From: Branchipolynoe longqiensis
Lineage: Eukaryota; Annelida; Polychaeta; Phyllodocida; Polynoidae
Length of the DNA stretch: 64,000 nt
NCBI GenBank assembly: GCA_030323885.1
Contig: CM059197.1
Coordinates: 27,981,178-28,045,177 of the forward strand
Direction: 5' to 3'
This document shows, one piece after another, positions 53,126 through 63,507 of the stretch. Positions within the stretch are counted from its first letter, which is position 1. Each line of letters opens with the position of its first letter. The notes under the pieces were generated by a model. It worked only from the letters and a program-made list of their open reading frames with translations, searched no databases and was not told where the DNA came from. The position numbers and the translations under genes are program-made.

Positions 53126-54555
53126 TATCAACAGCTCATCCGGGTATCTGGTACATTCCCGGGCAGGCACAAGCGCAGTCTATGTGTCCTCGCCAGTCTT
53201 CCCCATTGGTCATAACTTGTTTTTGGGGACAGATTGCTAATGCAGACCTAGCAACCTGTCTTGTTGACCTGAGTTACTACCTCACACCTGTTACCATGTA
53301 AGCCTCCATACTCAAGACACCAACCTTATTTAGCTATTTCTATTGTTTGAACAATTTATCTGTTTCCAACACGCCACATTCACCAGGCTATGCATCTTTA
53401 ACAGATAATTAAATTGATCTTATTTGTAGATTTGTGTCAGCCTTACAGGGTGATTCACTTCTTAGACACAAAACAGACCTATGGATGAATCTTAAGTTGT
53501 GCATATTTGAATTTGTATCTGCAATGACTGAGTTGTAGTTGAAAATTACTTCAACAATATGAATCAATAAATATAGCTCTAGATACATCTGCTAATCTAC
53601 GAATAAAATCAATGCAATAGCTGTTCTTGGTGACAAAACACAAACGGACATTCTTGAATTGTTCATCATCTCCTTATCCAATTAATGCATTGCAGTGTAC
53701 AAGCATATACACCAATATGGACTGACCTAAACTGTGTGCATAATAGTCACATTCAGTATCCTGAAACATGATTTTATAATGTAAGGCTTACACTAATTGT
53801 TTGTACATTTAATGAAAGATCACCCTTGTAATGGACTATTTGAGCTCAAAACCAGTAGATTAAAATTATTCCAGGCAATCTAGGAAGGCCCATTAAACTA
53901 AGTCAATAGTTATTAATAGTAGATTTGTCATGTCAAACAGGGAAGGCAAATGTGATCTTACCACAGGCCACTCAAAATCTTTCAGATTTACTTTAAGTGA
54001 TAGTGGGGTTTACAGTAATTTCAGGGGCCTTGACAACCATCACTAGAATTGAATGATATTGATACAGAAATAGCTAAAACCTGAACACAGAGACCATCAG
54101 GCCAGTGTTGGACCTTAGAGGAGAATAACCTGTTTCAAGCCATAATAACTGTAAATAACTAAAGTAGTTAGGGTCACGTTACAGCCCCCTGAACATCAAC
54201 GCAGTTCACTGCACACACGTTGCTATGGCAACTGTGTTGAACCTTTATTATGCAATCAACATTGTGTGCATGGACCATTGCTATTAATGTTAGTACAACC
54301 AAAGTGGAAACGACAGCAAATGATCACTTGACAGCTGTCCAAATTCTTAGAACAAAGGGGGTCTGACAGTAACTGTCGCCATGCATGCAATTGGTGTCTG
54401 GCTGCCTGCATCTGTACTAGATGTTGTAAGCGCATGCGCACTGCTGAGAGGTGGCATGGTGGTTATGCCAAACAGAGGCTAACGTTCCCACAGTTGTGAT
54501 GTCGGTAACGACGTGATCATGAACAGCAGAGGTGGTAACTCTGTTTAGATGTTGG
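53126..54555. other. Quiet region, no gene or repeat recognised
   Basis: About 1.4 kb with no SINE, MITE or satellite I can match and no frame above 65 codons. If regulatory or unique host sequence exists in the window, this is a fair candidate, but nothing in the sequence shows it. Confidence 0.4.
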
Positions 54556-54665
54556 TTGGTTTGTTGTTGGGGTTTTACGTCCCGGAAACATCTAAGGTCA
54601 CATCAGAACTGGAACTGACTTATGACAGTGCACATTCTTTGCAACTTTATGGTGCTGAACACCAT
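54556..54665 (-). mobile_element. SINE-1 3' end, reverse
   Basis: ttgttgttggggttttacgt, cccggaaacatctaaggtca, to tttatggtgctg. Confidence 0.87.
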
Positions 54666-54764
54666 GCAGTCCATGCTACTCTTTTCTAAACTTTCTCTGG
54701 ATAATCATGATTGTTCAATGTTCACACAACCAGTGACCAAGCATTGAGAAAAGGTATGTTGATA

Positions 54765-54834
54765 CTGTAGTAGTCTTCACTGACCTCTCAGGCAAGGAGC
54801 CACCTAGACAGATAGGCGTCGATGGGGTGGTGAC
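54765..54834 (+). mobile_element. SINE-2 5' flank fragment
   Basis: actgtagtagtcttcactga, cctctcaggcaaggagccac, agataggcgtcgatggggtg. It stops before the tRNA-like head. Confidence 0.7.
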
Positions 54835-54859
54835 ATTTTACATGTTAACATAACATATT

Positions 54860-55330
54860 TAATTCGCGGGTGGAAGCAGGGTGAGGCAGGGGAGGGGCAG
54901 GGCCCCACCGATCACCCCGACCAGACCCCACCGATCGAATACAAACGAACTAACCCGACCCCAGTGGCGCCACCTACCAGGAACAGTGGGAGCACCCTGC
55001 CCGGTTACAGGAGGAGTCGAATCAAAACTCCTGCCAAAACACCACATGACCGGATTCGAACCTAACTGCCTCCATGGCCACAACTCCTCCAGCAGCCGAC
55101 CGGACTACACCACCACCATTTTCTTCACCCACCCACCCACACCTCAAGTAACATGAGGAGGGGTGGAGGGCTGAGAGTTCAGTCTCCGGCCCACTCTACA
55201 TCATAACGAGAATCCCGAAGGAACACCCCCACCATCTCGACTGACACCCTGCACCTGACCTGTACCAAAAAGCTAATCATTGTGAATCGAGTAACAAATA
55301 AAGACCATTGTATACCACTTCTGCCTCCGC
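54860..55330. other. Unclassified GC-rich segment, possibly a dispersed repeat
   Basis: CACCGATC-ACCCCGACCAGAC-type local duplication at 54904-54940, and an AATAAA at 55295. The composition differs from its flanks. I considered a solo LTR, but no matching ends (TG...CA with duplication) are visible. Confidence 0.3.
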
Positions 55331-55343
55331 CTCTGTGAATTAG

Positions 55344-55450
55344 GAAGCCTAGGTGGTATAATGTTTAGCAAACTATCCCGGAATGCAAGAAGTGTAGGTT
55401 CGAATCCTGCTCTAACCACAAGATTTCCTATTTTCATCACTCGGACGATA
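55344..55450 (+). mobile_element. SINE-2 head
   Basis: agcctaggtggtataatgtt, B box GGTTCGAATCC, ctctaaccacaagatttcct. The acceptor ends pair less well than in the copy at 22140. Confidence 0.8.
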
Positions 55451-56309
55451 ATATGATTAAACACACTCATCCTGTGTGTGTATATATATATACACATATG
55501 GATCACTCTCCTGAAAACTGGCTAGAAGTGTCACATGGAGTATTAAAATCTAATAGTTGAATTTTTAAAATTGTGTTGGTTGCAAAGGAAAGCTGGAAAT
55601 CTCCCCTTTACATCTATGTAACATATAAATTGATGAGACACAAAATAAATGTGTCATCCATGATTAAGCTATGTCTTATGGCAGTATGACATATGTTGCT
55701 CAGATATAACACATGTTTAGGACACCACACAGTCTCGTTAATACAAATCTAAGCAGAATTAAATAATTTCATAGTTAGAAGCATATGGCATAATAAATTA
55801 TACAGAAATATGTAGTGCTTATATTGATAAAAAAAAAGTAATTCCCAGCCATGCTTTATTCACTGAATAATTAGTGGACAATATTTGCGTGGCATCCAGA
55901 CACCACTGGTTACATCTGTGACATAAATTTGTAATGTTATTTCTGAAAACATCAAATAGATTTTTTTTAAATTTAAGCATGCATACATGTTATTAAATAC
56001 TTCCTTTTTGATTTGGGAACTGTTGTGTTTGATATGTCAATGTATTACAAGATGTTAGTAAGGATTCAACCATGTCAGAGATGTCATGTTACAAATACCT
56101 GATTATAAAATGTGTAAATAACATTTCTTTTGTACAAAAACACTTCATAACTAAAAGGACCAAAATTGCACACAGTTTATTTTATTTCCCTTATTTCTTA
56201 CATCAAATCTGAACATGAATATGAACAGTATAAGGAAAAAGCTAAGTAGAAAGTTTTTTTATTGATGTTTTAAAATCCCATCCCATGCTGACTAGTTTTC
56301 AGGACAGTG
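55451..56309. other. No gene seen; AT-rich
   Basis: Stops are dense in all frames and no repeat is matched. Confidence 0.4.
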
Positions 56310-56384
56310 ACCCATATATGAATATATATATTATATATGTATATATATTATATATGTATATATAAATATATATATATACCAATA
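56310..56384. repeat. TA microsatellite
   Basis: TATATATTATATATG repeats. Confidence 0.9.
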
Positions 56385-56390
56385 CAGTAA

Positions 56391-56445
56391 AACTTTAAAC
56401 TGCAGTCAAGTTTGATGACCCCAATTACCAGGTATAGGCAAGACC
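56391..56445. mobile_element. Pogo-like MITE, left end
   Basis: TACAGTAAAACTTTAAACTG, then gaccccaattaccagg. Cut off by the Hb-2 insertion. Confidence 0.6.
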
Positions 56446-56448
56446 TAA

Positions 56449-57128
56449 TACCCCTGTCACACTACAACGTAATGAGCGAACGTGAGCCTAACGTGGTGAT
56501 ATTTCGTCATTACGTTGATGGACGTTGGATTACGTTATGAGGACGTCATAATGACGTTAGAGTGACGTCGAGCTATGTCACATTACATCGTGTAACGTCG
56601 ATTAACGTCGAGGTTTTGGACATGTTCAAAAGTTTCGACGTAGGACAAACGTAAGGGTTTACGTTCACCGTACGTTCTGTTCACGTTCAGCGAACGTCAA
56701 TGACGTTAAACGGACGTTATTCCAACGCTCCTCACTACGTTCAACTACGTTCCACTACGTTGACCCCCATTAAACCGAGTGCAAATGCCCACGGGGCGTA
56801 ATGGGAACGTCAGGAGAACGTCAGGAGAACGTCAGGAGAACGTCAGGAGAACGTGCATTCAACGTACGTTCAACGTCTCATGACATAGCTAACGTCATGT
56901 AACGTTCTTCTGGCAATGGAATAACGTTCATAACGTTCCGTGAGCGTCATTACGTTGACCTCTCTCGTTGAATGACGGTATCACTACGCTTTACCGACGT
57001 TACGCTCTCGTCCACTACGCTGCATCCACGTTCAACTTCTGCCCAAATTTGCATACTACGCCGAGAAGTTCAACGTTCTTCACGTTCTCCCTACGTCGAC
57101 GTCGTTACGTCGTAGTGTGACAGGGCCA
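56449..57128 (-). mobile_element. Hb-2 palindromic MITE, complete (680 bp)
   Basis: The left end TACCCCTGTCACACTACAAC and the right end, inverted, TGGCCCTGTCACACTACGAC are flanked by TAA (56446-56448 and 57129-57131). ACGTT/AACGT words are dense. Four tandem AACGTCAGGAG units lie at 56806-56852. No coding capacity. The 3-bp TWA duplication and GGCCCTGT-type ends point to PIF/Harbinger. It lies in the opposite orientation to 20262 and 63508. Confidence 0.88.
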
Positions 57129-57446
57129 TAAGCATTGCAGCGAACATAACGTTGGACTGCGTGGGATACCATCGACAGTCTGTCATTTCATGCATGTGAT
57201 TTATAAGACAAACCACATTACTCTTATTATTGGTAGGAAATATATGTCCTCCGTTTGTGGCATGTTTTATGACTATTCCTGAAAACAAACTGTCCAGATC
57301 CCACCACCCACACGTGACTCACGTTCACTAAAATCGATTTTTCACCTCGCTGACTTTATGTTTAAAGTTGGAAGAGATGATGAAGTAGCGATAAACGTAA
57401 AACTATGAGGCTTTTTATGGGATCTGATCTGCTGTCATATTAAATA

Positions 57447-57447
57447 C

Positions 57448-57480
<33 letters not shown>
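57447..57480. repeat. TA microsatellite
   Basis: A pure TA run. Confidence 0.9.
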
Positions 57481-57483
<3 letters not shown>

Positions 57484-57582
57484 GGTATTGCTGAATTGGT
57501 AAGACTACTGGCTGCCTTCCTATAATGGAAGACATGGTTTCAAACCCGACCTGAGTCGAACTACCGACTTACCAAATTGAGC
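57481..57582 (+). mobile_element. SINE-1 head fragment
   Basis: ttggtattgctgaattggta, box-like GGTTTCAAACCCGACC, cgacttaccaaattga. Confidence 0.75.
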
Positions 57583-57584
57583 AG

Positions 57585-58300
57585 GGATGAAAGATCTCCC
57601 GATTTCGAAGTTTTTCACGATTGTTGACATTTACCGATTAGCATTGAACAAAATGCCAAGGAATCAGAGTATATATGAAAACAATTGATCAGTTCGAATC
57701 CCGTTCTTATATGACCCTAGATGTTGCTAAGACATACAAACATAGCAAGAAAGTGCTATGCATAGATGATGATATCACCAAAACGGGATATTTGAAACTG
57801 ACTTACACAAAAGAGTTACAGCATTTTCCCATGATTCCATGAGAGCGCTAACTAATACGAATGGGGGAAAACGCAAGTTTTCGCCGAAATTCACCGTCAG
57901 GGTAGATGTTGCTAAGACATAAAAACATAGCAACAAAGTGTTATGCATAGATGATGATATCACCAAAACAGGATATTTGGAAACTGACTTCCAGCATTTT
58001 CCCACGATTCCCAGAGAGTGCTCAGTAATACGAATGTGGGAAAACGCAAGTTTTCGCAGATATTCACCGTCAGGGTAGATGTTGCTAAGACAAAAAAACA
58101 TAGCAAGAAAGTGTTATGCATAGATGATGATAGCATAAAAACAGGATATTTGAAAACTGACTTCCGGCATTTTCCCACGATTCCCTGAGAGTACTAACTA
58201 ATACAAATGGGGGGGAAAACAATAGGTATCGCAGAAATTCACCGTCAGGGTGATAATCTCGGTTTGATTTCCGGTTATTGTTTGTTCCTGTTTGAGGCCA
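57585..58300 (+). repeat. Family T repeat with an internal triplication
   Basis: It starts gcagggatgaaagatctccc. Units beginning tagatgttgctaagacataa occur at 57718, 57903 and 58076 (periods 185 and 173). Each contains aaaacgggatatttg, cattttcccacgattcc and attcaccgtcagggt. A SINE-1-like gatgttgctaagac scrap is part of every unit. Confidence 0.8.
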
Positions 58301-58309
58301 CTTTCATCC

Positions 58310-58546
58310 TCAATTTATTCTTGTCGGCACCTAGCCAGCACTTGGCATTAATAGGATAGGGCAGGGAATTGTTTGCTCGGCATCGTGATAATGTGACTGA
58401 GTAGGGTATTGGATCATGATGCCACCAACCGGATGCTCCAGTGGGTGGGCACAATGCAGTCACAATGACTGTGGCCTGTCACAAAGTGGTAGCTATCCTG
58501 ATATGATGCCAAATATTGCTAAGCCGTAAAACCCCAATAAACAAGC
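58310..58546 (+). mobile_element. SINE-1, 5' truncated
   Basis: Body from tattcttgtcggcacctagc; end atgccaaatattgctaagcc with the tail aaaaccccaataaacaagc. Confidence 0.87.
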
Positions 58547-58579
58547 ACATCCGGTAAGTAGAACCTACTTACCGGATGT
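58547..58579. repeat. Perfect 14-bp hairpin
   Basis: ACATCCGGTAAGTA, a GAACC loop, then the exact inverse complement TACTTACCGGATGT. It lies directly after a SINE-1 tail. Confidence 0.95.
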
Positions 58580-58597
58580 AACAAGTCAAACAAGACG

Positions 58598-58914
58598 CAA
58601 AACCAGATGGGATGGCTGAATGATTTTAGTGTTGGGCTTGAACCCTGATCGAGTCAAACCAATGACTTAAAATGTTATATTTGTCACTTCCTAGCCAGGC
58701 GCTCGGCATTATTAGGATAGGGCAAGGACTGGTTGGCTCAGTATCAGGACAATGTGACTGAATGATGCACCAGGTCATGGTGCTGACGGCCTGGTCTCCC
58801 AGTGGGGCAGCACTATAAATCTCCAAGAGTGTGCACTTTCACATCCTGATACCTATCCTGATATGACCTTAGATATTGCCAGGATGTAAAACTCCAACAA
58901 CTAACCAACCAACT
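58598..58914 (+). mobile_element. SINE-1 copy
   Basis: Head accagatgggatggctgaat with an internal deletion, box-like GGCTTGAACCCTGATCG, body, tail gtaaaactccaacaactaac. Confidence 0.9.
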
Positions 58915-59049
58915 GTGGCACAGTGCCCCCACCAGGGATTCTAGTCTAGCCCCCCTTCCCCTCCACCATGTATACAGATGATATCTATGTCAGCCCATTT
59001 ATCCTCTGCGTGATGGACGTGAAATACTGGTACCGTCCAGTCCAGACTG

Positions 59050-59783
59050 AAGGCCCGGTCACATACACGTTAGTGAACGTAGTTGAATGTAGTGGAAGCT
59101 AACCGAGTTGAACGTAGTTGAGCGTAGTTGAACAGAATTGAACGTAGTTAAACGTATTCGAATGTACTGGCATCTGTATCACTTCTCCGTGATGAGAACG
59201 TGATAAGAACGTGTGAGGGCCATGAGTTCCGATTTAAGCTGTGGACATGTTTAAAAGAGAGGTATGTTTGAGGCAGAAGTAGCCTATGTGATGATAACGT
59301 ACTCTAGTGTACTCTAGCATACTCTAGTCTACTACGTAATGTACTCTAGCATACTCTAGCATACTCTGGCATACTCTGGCATACTCTGGAAAACCCTAGA
59401 CTACTTTGACCTGCACAAGACCTTGGCCGTTCTGCCATGGCCACATAACCGTTAGTGGCCAAAGTTTAACATAGTTGAACATAGTGGAGGTTAAGATAGT
59501 TCAATGTAGTTCAACATAGTTTAACGTAGTTCAATGTAGTTCAACATAGTTCAACGTAGTTGGACGTACCAGGATCTGTACCATAATGTACCAGGATCTG
59601 TACCATAACGTACCAGGATCCGTCCCGTAATGTATTTATCCGTACTATTAGGTGGGTCATCAACCAAAACCTGCCAAACCTTAACATAGTTTAACATAGT
59701 GATAGCACGTTTTACCCATGTTAATATATCCTACGTTCAACTGCGTTCAACTACGTTCCCTAACGTGTATGTGACCAGGGCTT
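59050..59783. mobile_element. Hb-5 palindromic element (734 bp)
   Basis: The left end AGGCCCGGTCACATACACGT and the right end, inverted, AAGCCCTGGTCACATACACG are similar. The arms repeat AACGTAGTTGAACG and its complement. The centre has tandem TACTCTAGCA units (59295-59395), AGTTCAACATAGTTCAACG units (59490-59565) and ACCAGGATCTGTACCATAA units (59568-59620). Confidence 0.8.
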
Positions 59784-60234
59784 AAAACTCTGGGAATCTA
59801 CCCAGAATACATCTCGGCGGAAGGACAACTTAGACAGGAGGGGTCATCGGAGGGCAGTGGGGTCAGCCCGGTACCCCTACCCCTGAACGATGTGTGGGAT
59901 TAACTAAATATGTCCAGTTTTATCCGCCCTATCCCACTGGGAGTATCATATGACAGTGATATATTCTACCATATAGCACTGTTGGTATTGGTATTTTTCT
60001 ATTAACACCTTTTGACATATTGGTTTTCATTTTGAATCCCTGTTTAAAACCCACAAAATATTCTAAATACAACCACTAATTATGATGGTATCTTTTAAAT
60101 CACCTGGTCAGACTGTTGGGTAAAGTGTCGGTATAATACACACATGGCTTTGAAACAAGTTGCTGTCTACGCATCTGACACGTTTTAAATTCAGGTCTAG
60201 AAGCCCAGATGTAGATCTAATGTATCAGTCACTA
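59784..60234. other. No gene seen
   Basis: Unmatched sequence up to the M9 target site. Confidence 0.4.
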
Positions 60235-60302
60235 CTCTAGCGGTAGATAAAAGATTCACCCGGTACTTGTAGTACACGGGTGAAGACCAGCCTTATATAA
60301 AT

Positions 60303-60500
60303 ATGGGCGAAAATAGTATTAGTATGGAACAAGAAGTACAATGCCTGGCACCAGTGTCAAATGGTTACTTATATCAGCACAGAGTTGGTGAAATGGGAGA
60401 GAATGCAAAAAGAAAAGATGGCGGCCAGAGAACGCCATTGATTTCACTTTTAATTTGCATTAAAGTATATGTTTTATTATATTTTCCAACTCAAAAATAG
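60303..60500 (+). CDS. 65-codon open frame inside M9 copy 5
   Basis: The frame reads MGENSISMEQEVQCLAPVSN, then GYLYQHRVGEMGENAKRKDG, and ends VYVLLYFPTQK. It has the same start offset and length as in copies 2 and 4. About 48 of 65 residues are shared with copy 2. The most constant part is PVSNGYLY-HRV. No known family. A chance frame that has survived is as likely as a real peptide. Confidence 0.2.
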   Translation: MGENSISMEQEVQCLAPVSNGYLYQHRVGEMGENAKRKDGGQRTPLISLLICIKVYVLLYFPTQK

Positions 60501-60612
60501 CGGGTAAACATGAAGACATATACAAATAATAAATGTTGCTGCTTAGATTGTGAAATTAGGCTCTCATAAAGGCTCATTTCATTAGCCCGATTTTTCGACC
60601 GTTTTTATATAA

Positions 60613-61201
60613 TGGGGCTGTCACACTACAACGCTTCTCGCCGGCGACCCGTCAACGTGTGGTGTATTTGGGCGAAAATGGGTGAAATATCGAGAAACGC
60701 TGGGGGCGCATTATGCGCGGTCGGTACACATCGATAGACTATCTTTGACGTTGACGGTCTGCGGAGAAAGTTGGCGCGCGTTGTTGGTCGCTGAGTGTTT
60801 TCAACATGTCAAAAACAACCCAACGACCGCCAGTGCGTGCAAATATATGGGTAAGGACGTTAGGCGCGCATCGCGCTGCGTTGGACGCGCCGGAATAACG
60901 TTGTGGGAACGCTAGGAAGACGGCGCACGCGGGAGGGTCGTTGCTCACACATTGCGGTAAACTGGGCCGTTTTTGTTTTACGCCCTAGCATCATTTAAGG
61001 TTAAATGAAGACGTCGCACCAAACTTTTTAATTTTTTTTCCCCAGCGCGTCGACACACGTTGGCCGCACATGCATAACGCGCCGCGCTGACGCCGATCTT
61101 TTCTCCCAAACCGCCGACAAGTTTGACGTTTCTCGACGCACAAGATTTTATTTTCAACGCTGACGGGTCGCCGGGAGAAACGTCGCCGTGTGACAGCCCC
61201 A
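60613..61201. mobile_element. Hb-1 palindromic MITE, complete (589 bp)
   Basis: The left end TGGGGCTGTCACACTACAAC and the right end, inverted, TGGGGCTGTCACACGGCGAC are flanked by TAA (60610-60612 and 61202-61204). Inner arms share CTTCTC-CCGGCGACCCGTCA. A short reversed SINE-1 tail (gttttacgccctagcatcat) lies at about 60975-61005, so it too received an insert. CpG-rich compared with its surroundings. Confidence 0.9.
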
Positions 61202-61261
61202 TAAGGCTGGTCTTCACCCCTATACTGGAAGTATGGGGTGATCTTTTATCTACTCTAGCGG

Positions 61262-62511
61262 GTGCTTGTATTTAAATTGTTGGTCAGCAACTGTACATTG
61301 CCTTTTGATGGCTAGATGGGTCTTGTTATATTCAGCGTTTATTAATTTATGCTGGACCAAAACATCAATAACGAATGAATTGACCCGGCGTGGTTGTCAT
61401 TTAATGCAATGCCAAGGTATCAAGTTTGTAATGTTAAGCCCAGGTGCGTTTAAGTTTAGATTTAGTTTATACCTGCTAGTAATATTGTGATCTGGAATCG
61501 ACATCCATATTGCTATGTATGACAATTCATTTTGTTCAGAATATTGCAGTAGTCTGTACATGAGCCCCACTACCATGTGGTGGCGGCAGACACTATGCCG
61601 CACACCTACGCAGTTACACTGAACTGTCCTAGATGGCGGCAGGCTAGCCACGGGGCAGACCTCGACTGGTCTGCCCTCTACTGCGTGTGGCTAGCTCACC
61701 CCCCACCCACCTATAGAGGCGAGGTGGGACCTGGCATATTAGGGGGTGGGTCAGATGACTGTGGATGCCGTGGAGAGCAGAGAGGTTTTGTAATAAACCA
61801 GGTTGAAGCGTACTGAAACTAAATCTTGGTGTTCTTCCATGAGTGTGTGGCAGTGGGGGAAGACCATGGGCCATCACAATATCTTATCATTTTATTGTAC
61901 AAAACTCTTTTAATTAAGCTAAACAGTGACATAATAGGAGTTCATTATTTTCAATTGTGGATGTAATTAAAGATAACATTTAGACGCAGGTGGCCCTATC
62001 AAATTTTGAGGATTGCTTGAGATGTAGGTGGGTAGGAAGTTAATGGATGACTAATTAGTAGCTGGTGACGAAGTAGCTTAATCACCCTATTTAGTGGAGT
62101 GTGAGAGAGTGCTAGTGATGTGCTGGTTGACGTGTGAGTTGAACATGGCAGTAGTGAGTGGTGGAGTGTGACTGGCTGATGGTGTCTGCCACTAGGGGGT
62201 GCGTAGGGCATGAACCGGATGTAGTAGGGTGACCTAAGGCCATATGACCTAAGGTGATGTGAGTGTTGGTGTCCCCCTTTGCCTGGTGTTGATAGCGAAT
62301 GGGTCTCAAGCTCTTACACAACACAATCACTCTATAAAATGATATCAAGCTAATATAGATTATACCGATTAATACCTAATATGTGTATATATAGCACACA
62401 CTCAGATTAATCAACCTTAATCAGTCTTGTATATTTCAGTCTTGTATATTTCACTTTTACGGTTTTGTCCCTATTGACATCCTCAAATTATTTGCGAATT
62501 AAACTGTATAT
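61262..62511. other. No gene; possible dispersed repeat at 61560-61840
   Basis: 61560-61840 is GC-richer, with an AATAAA at 61790 followed by gcgtactgaaac. An LTR or gene 3' end was considered but nothing confirms it. The rest is unmatched. Confidence 0.35.
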
Positions 62512-62985
62512 CATCATCATCATGCTGTCGGTTGCGATGTGACAAAGACTGCTTTCATTACTTGACTGCTGCTCTCCATTTAGCTCTCTGCTGTGAGAGT
62601 GATGTCCATGATTCGGTCTTAATGCCTCTCAGCTTCAGGTTTTCATTTCATGAAAGCTGCCTGCAAAAGTGTTGAAGTGCTGCTGGCTTTTGCAAGTTAA
62701 CAGCGGCACTCTCTTGGGGAGCAAATAGAGGTTTCACACCGGCAAGAACATGTCCAGACAGGCGCAAAACTATTTGTCCCTGCACTGGCTAGTCGGGAGA
62801 TGTTGGGAGTACCATACATCAACCGCCCTTAATGCTGCCACAGTGACATGGATTTCTGTTTACGGTTTGCTCCCTTAGCATTCGGTTCTGTCAAGAACCT
62901 ATACCACAAAGCAGTGGTTTACAACTCTGCAGGGCAGGGGCGTCAAACTCCTAGAGGTATTGCAATACCTGCATACTGTATATAT
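62512..62985 (-). mobile_element. Chimera: LINE 3' end joined to the non-autonomous module
   Basis: On the minus strand the module (ggtattgcaatacctctagg, ctgcagagttgtaaaccact, aaaagccagcagcacttcaa) occupies 62985-62641. It is followed by the last 130 bp of the LINE at 10890 (aacctgaagctgagaggcat, cacagcagagagctaaatgg) and its tail with an (ATG)n-like run. The joint is near 62640. Confidence 0.8.
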
Positions 62986-63476
62986 GTCTATGCATAATAC
63001 ATGCACCAACAATATCAACACAGCATGCAGTGCCAAATGAATTTACAGAATTACGCAAACTATTATCAGGTTGCATACCAAGCTTTTTCCTGTTGTTAGT
63101 AGCCCTATTTTCTTCGATGAATGACATAGATCCAAATAGGTCTACGTGGTTTATTTGTTAGTAAATGGAATTATTTTTCGTCGGACACATTTGTTGTTGT
63201 TGATTTTTGTTGTTCAGTGTTGGGGCACTGGTATTGCAGCCATGCATCATTACACTTATGTACATAATTCCAATGTCCTGACGCATACATCAGGGGTAGC
63301 ATCATAACAAGCAGGGGAGACGTGGACAGACGTGATGTACACAGTTGCATACCAGAAAAGTAACACTTTGGACTGTGATCTATATACATGGGGCTGTTTG
63401 GACCCTGCTGATCTATGGGCGCTCCCAACTGCCAGTGGATGACACGGTATAGGACGTTGAAAACACTACGATAATA
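62986..63476. other. No gene seen
   Basis: Unmatched, with a TTGTTGTTG run at 63191-63214. Confidence 0.4.
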
Positions 63477-63496
63477 TTTTCAACTTAAGTTGAAAA
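63477..63496. repeat. Perfect 20-bp palindrome
   Basis: TTTTCAACTTAAGTTGAAAA, 9 bp before the Hb-2 target site. Confidence 0.95.
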
Positions 63497-63507
63497 CAGT
63501 ACTGTTA

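Larger units (their letters stand above)
60244..61252 (+). mobile_element. M9 MITE, copy 5, complete, with an Hb-1 inside
   Basis: The ends TAGATAAAAGATTCACCC and GGGTGATCTTTTATCTA are flanked by perfect 9-bp duplications CTCTAGCGG (60235-60243 and 61253-61261). Without the 589-bp Hb-1 insert and its 3-bp duplication it would be about 417 bp, close to the other copies. Confidence 0.93.

Noticed and set aside
54860..55330. Solo LTR
   Set aside because: AATAAA and biased composition are present, but no terminal TG...CA pair with a target duplication and no primer-binding site.
57775..58178. Repeated Phe/Leu/Ser-rich minus frames in family T
   Set aside because: The frames repeat only because the DNA unit is triplicated; they break at unit joints.
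61560..61840. 3' end of a host gene or an LTR
   Set aside because: Only an AATAAA and a 79-codon frame; nothing upstream forms an exon chain.
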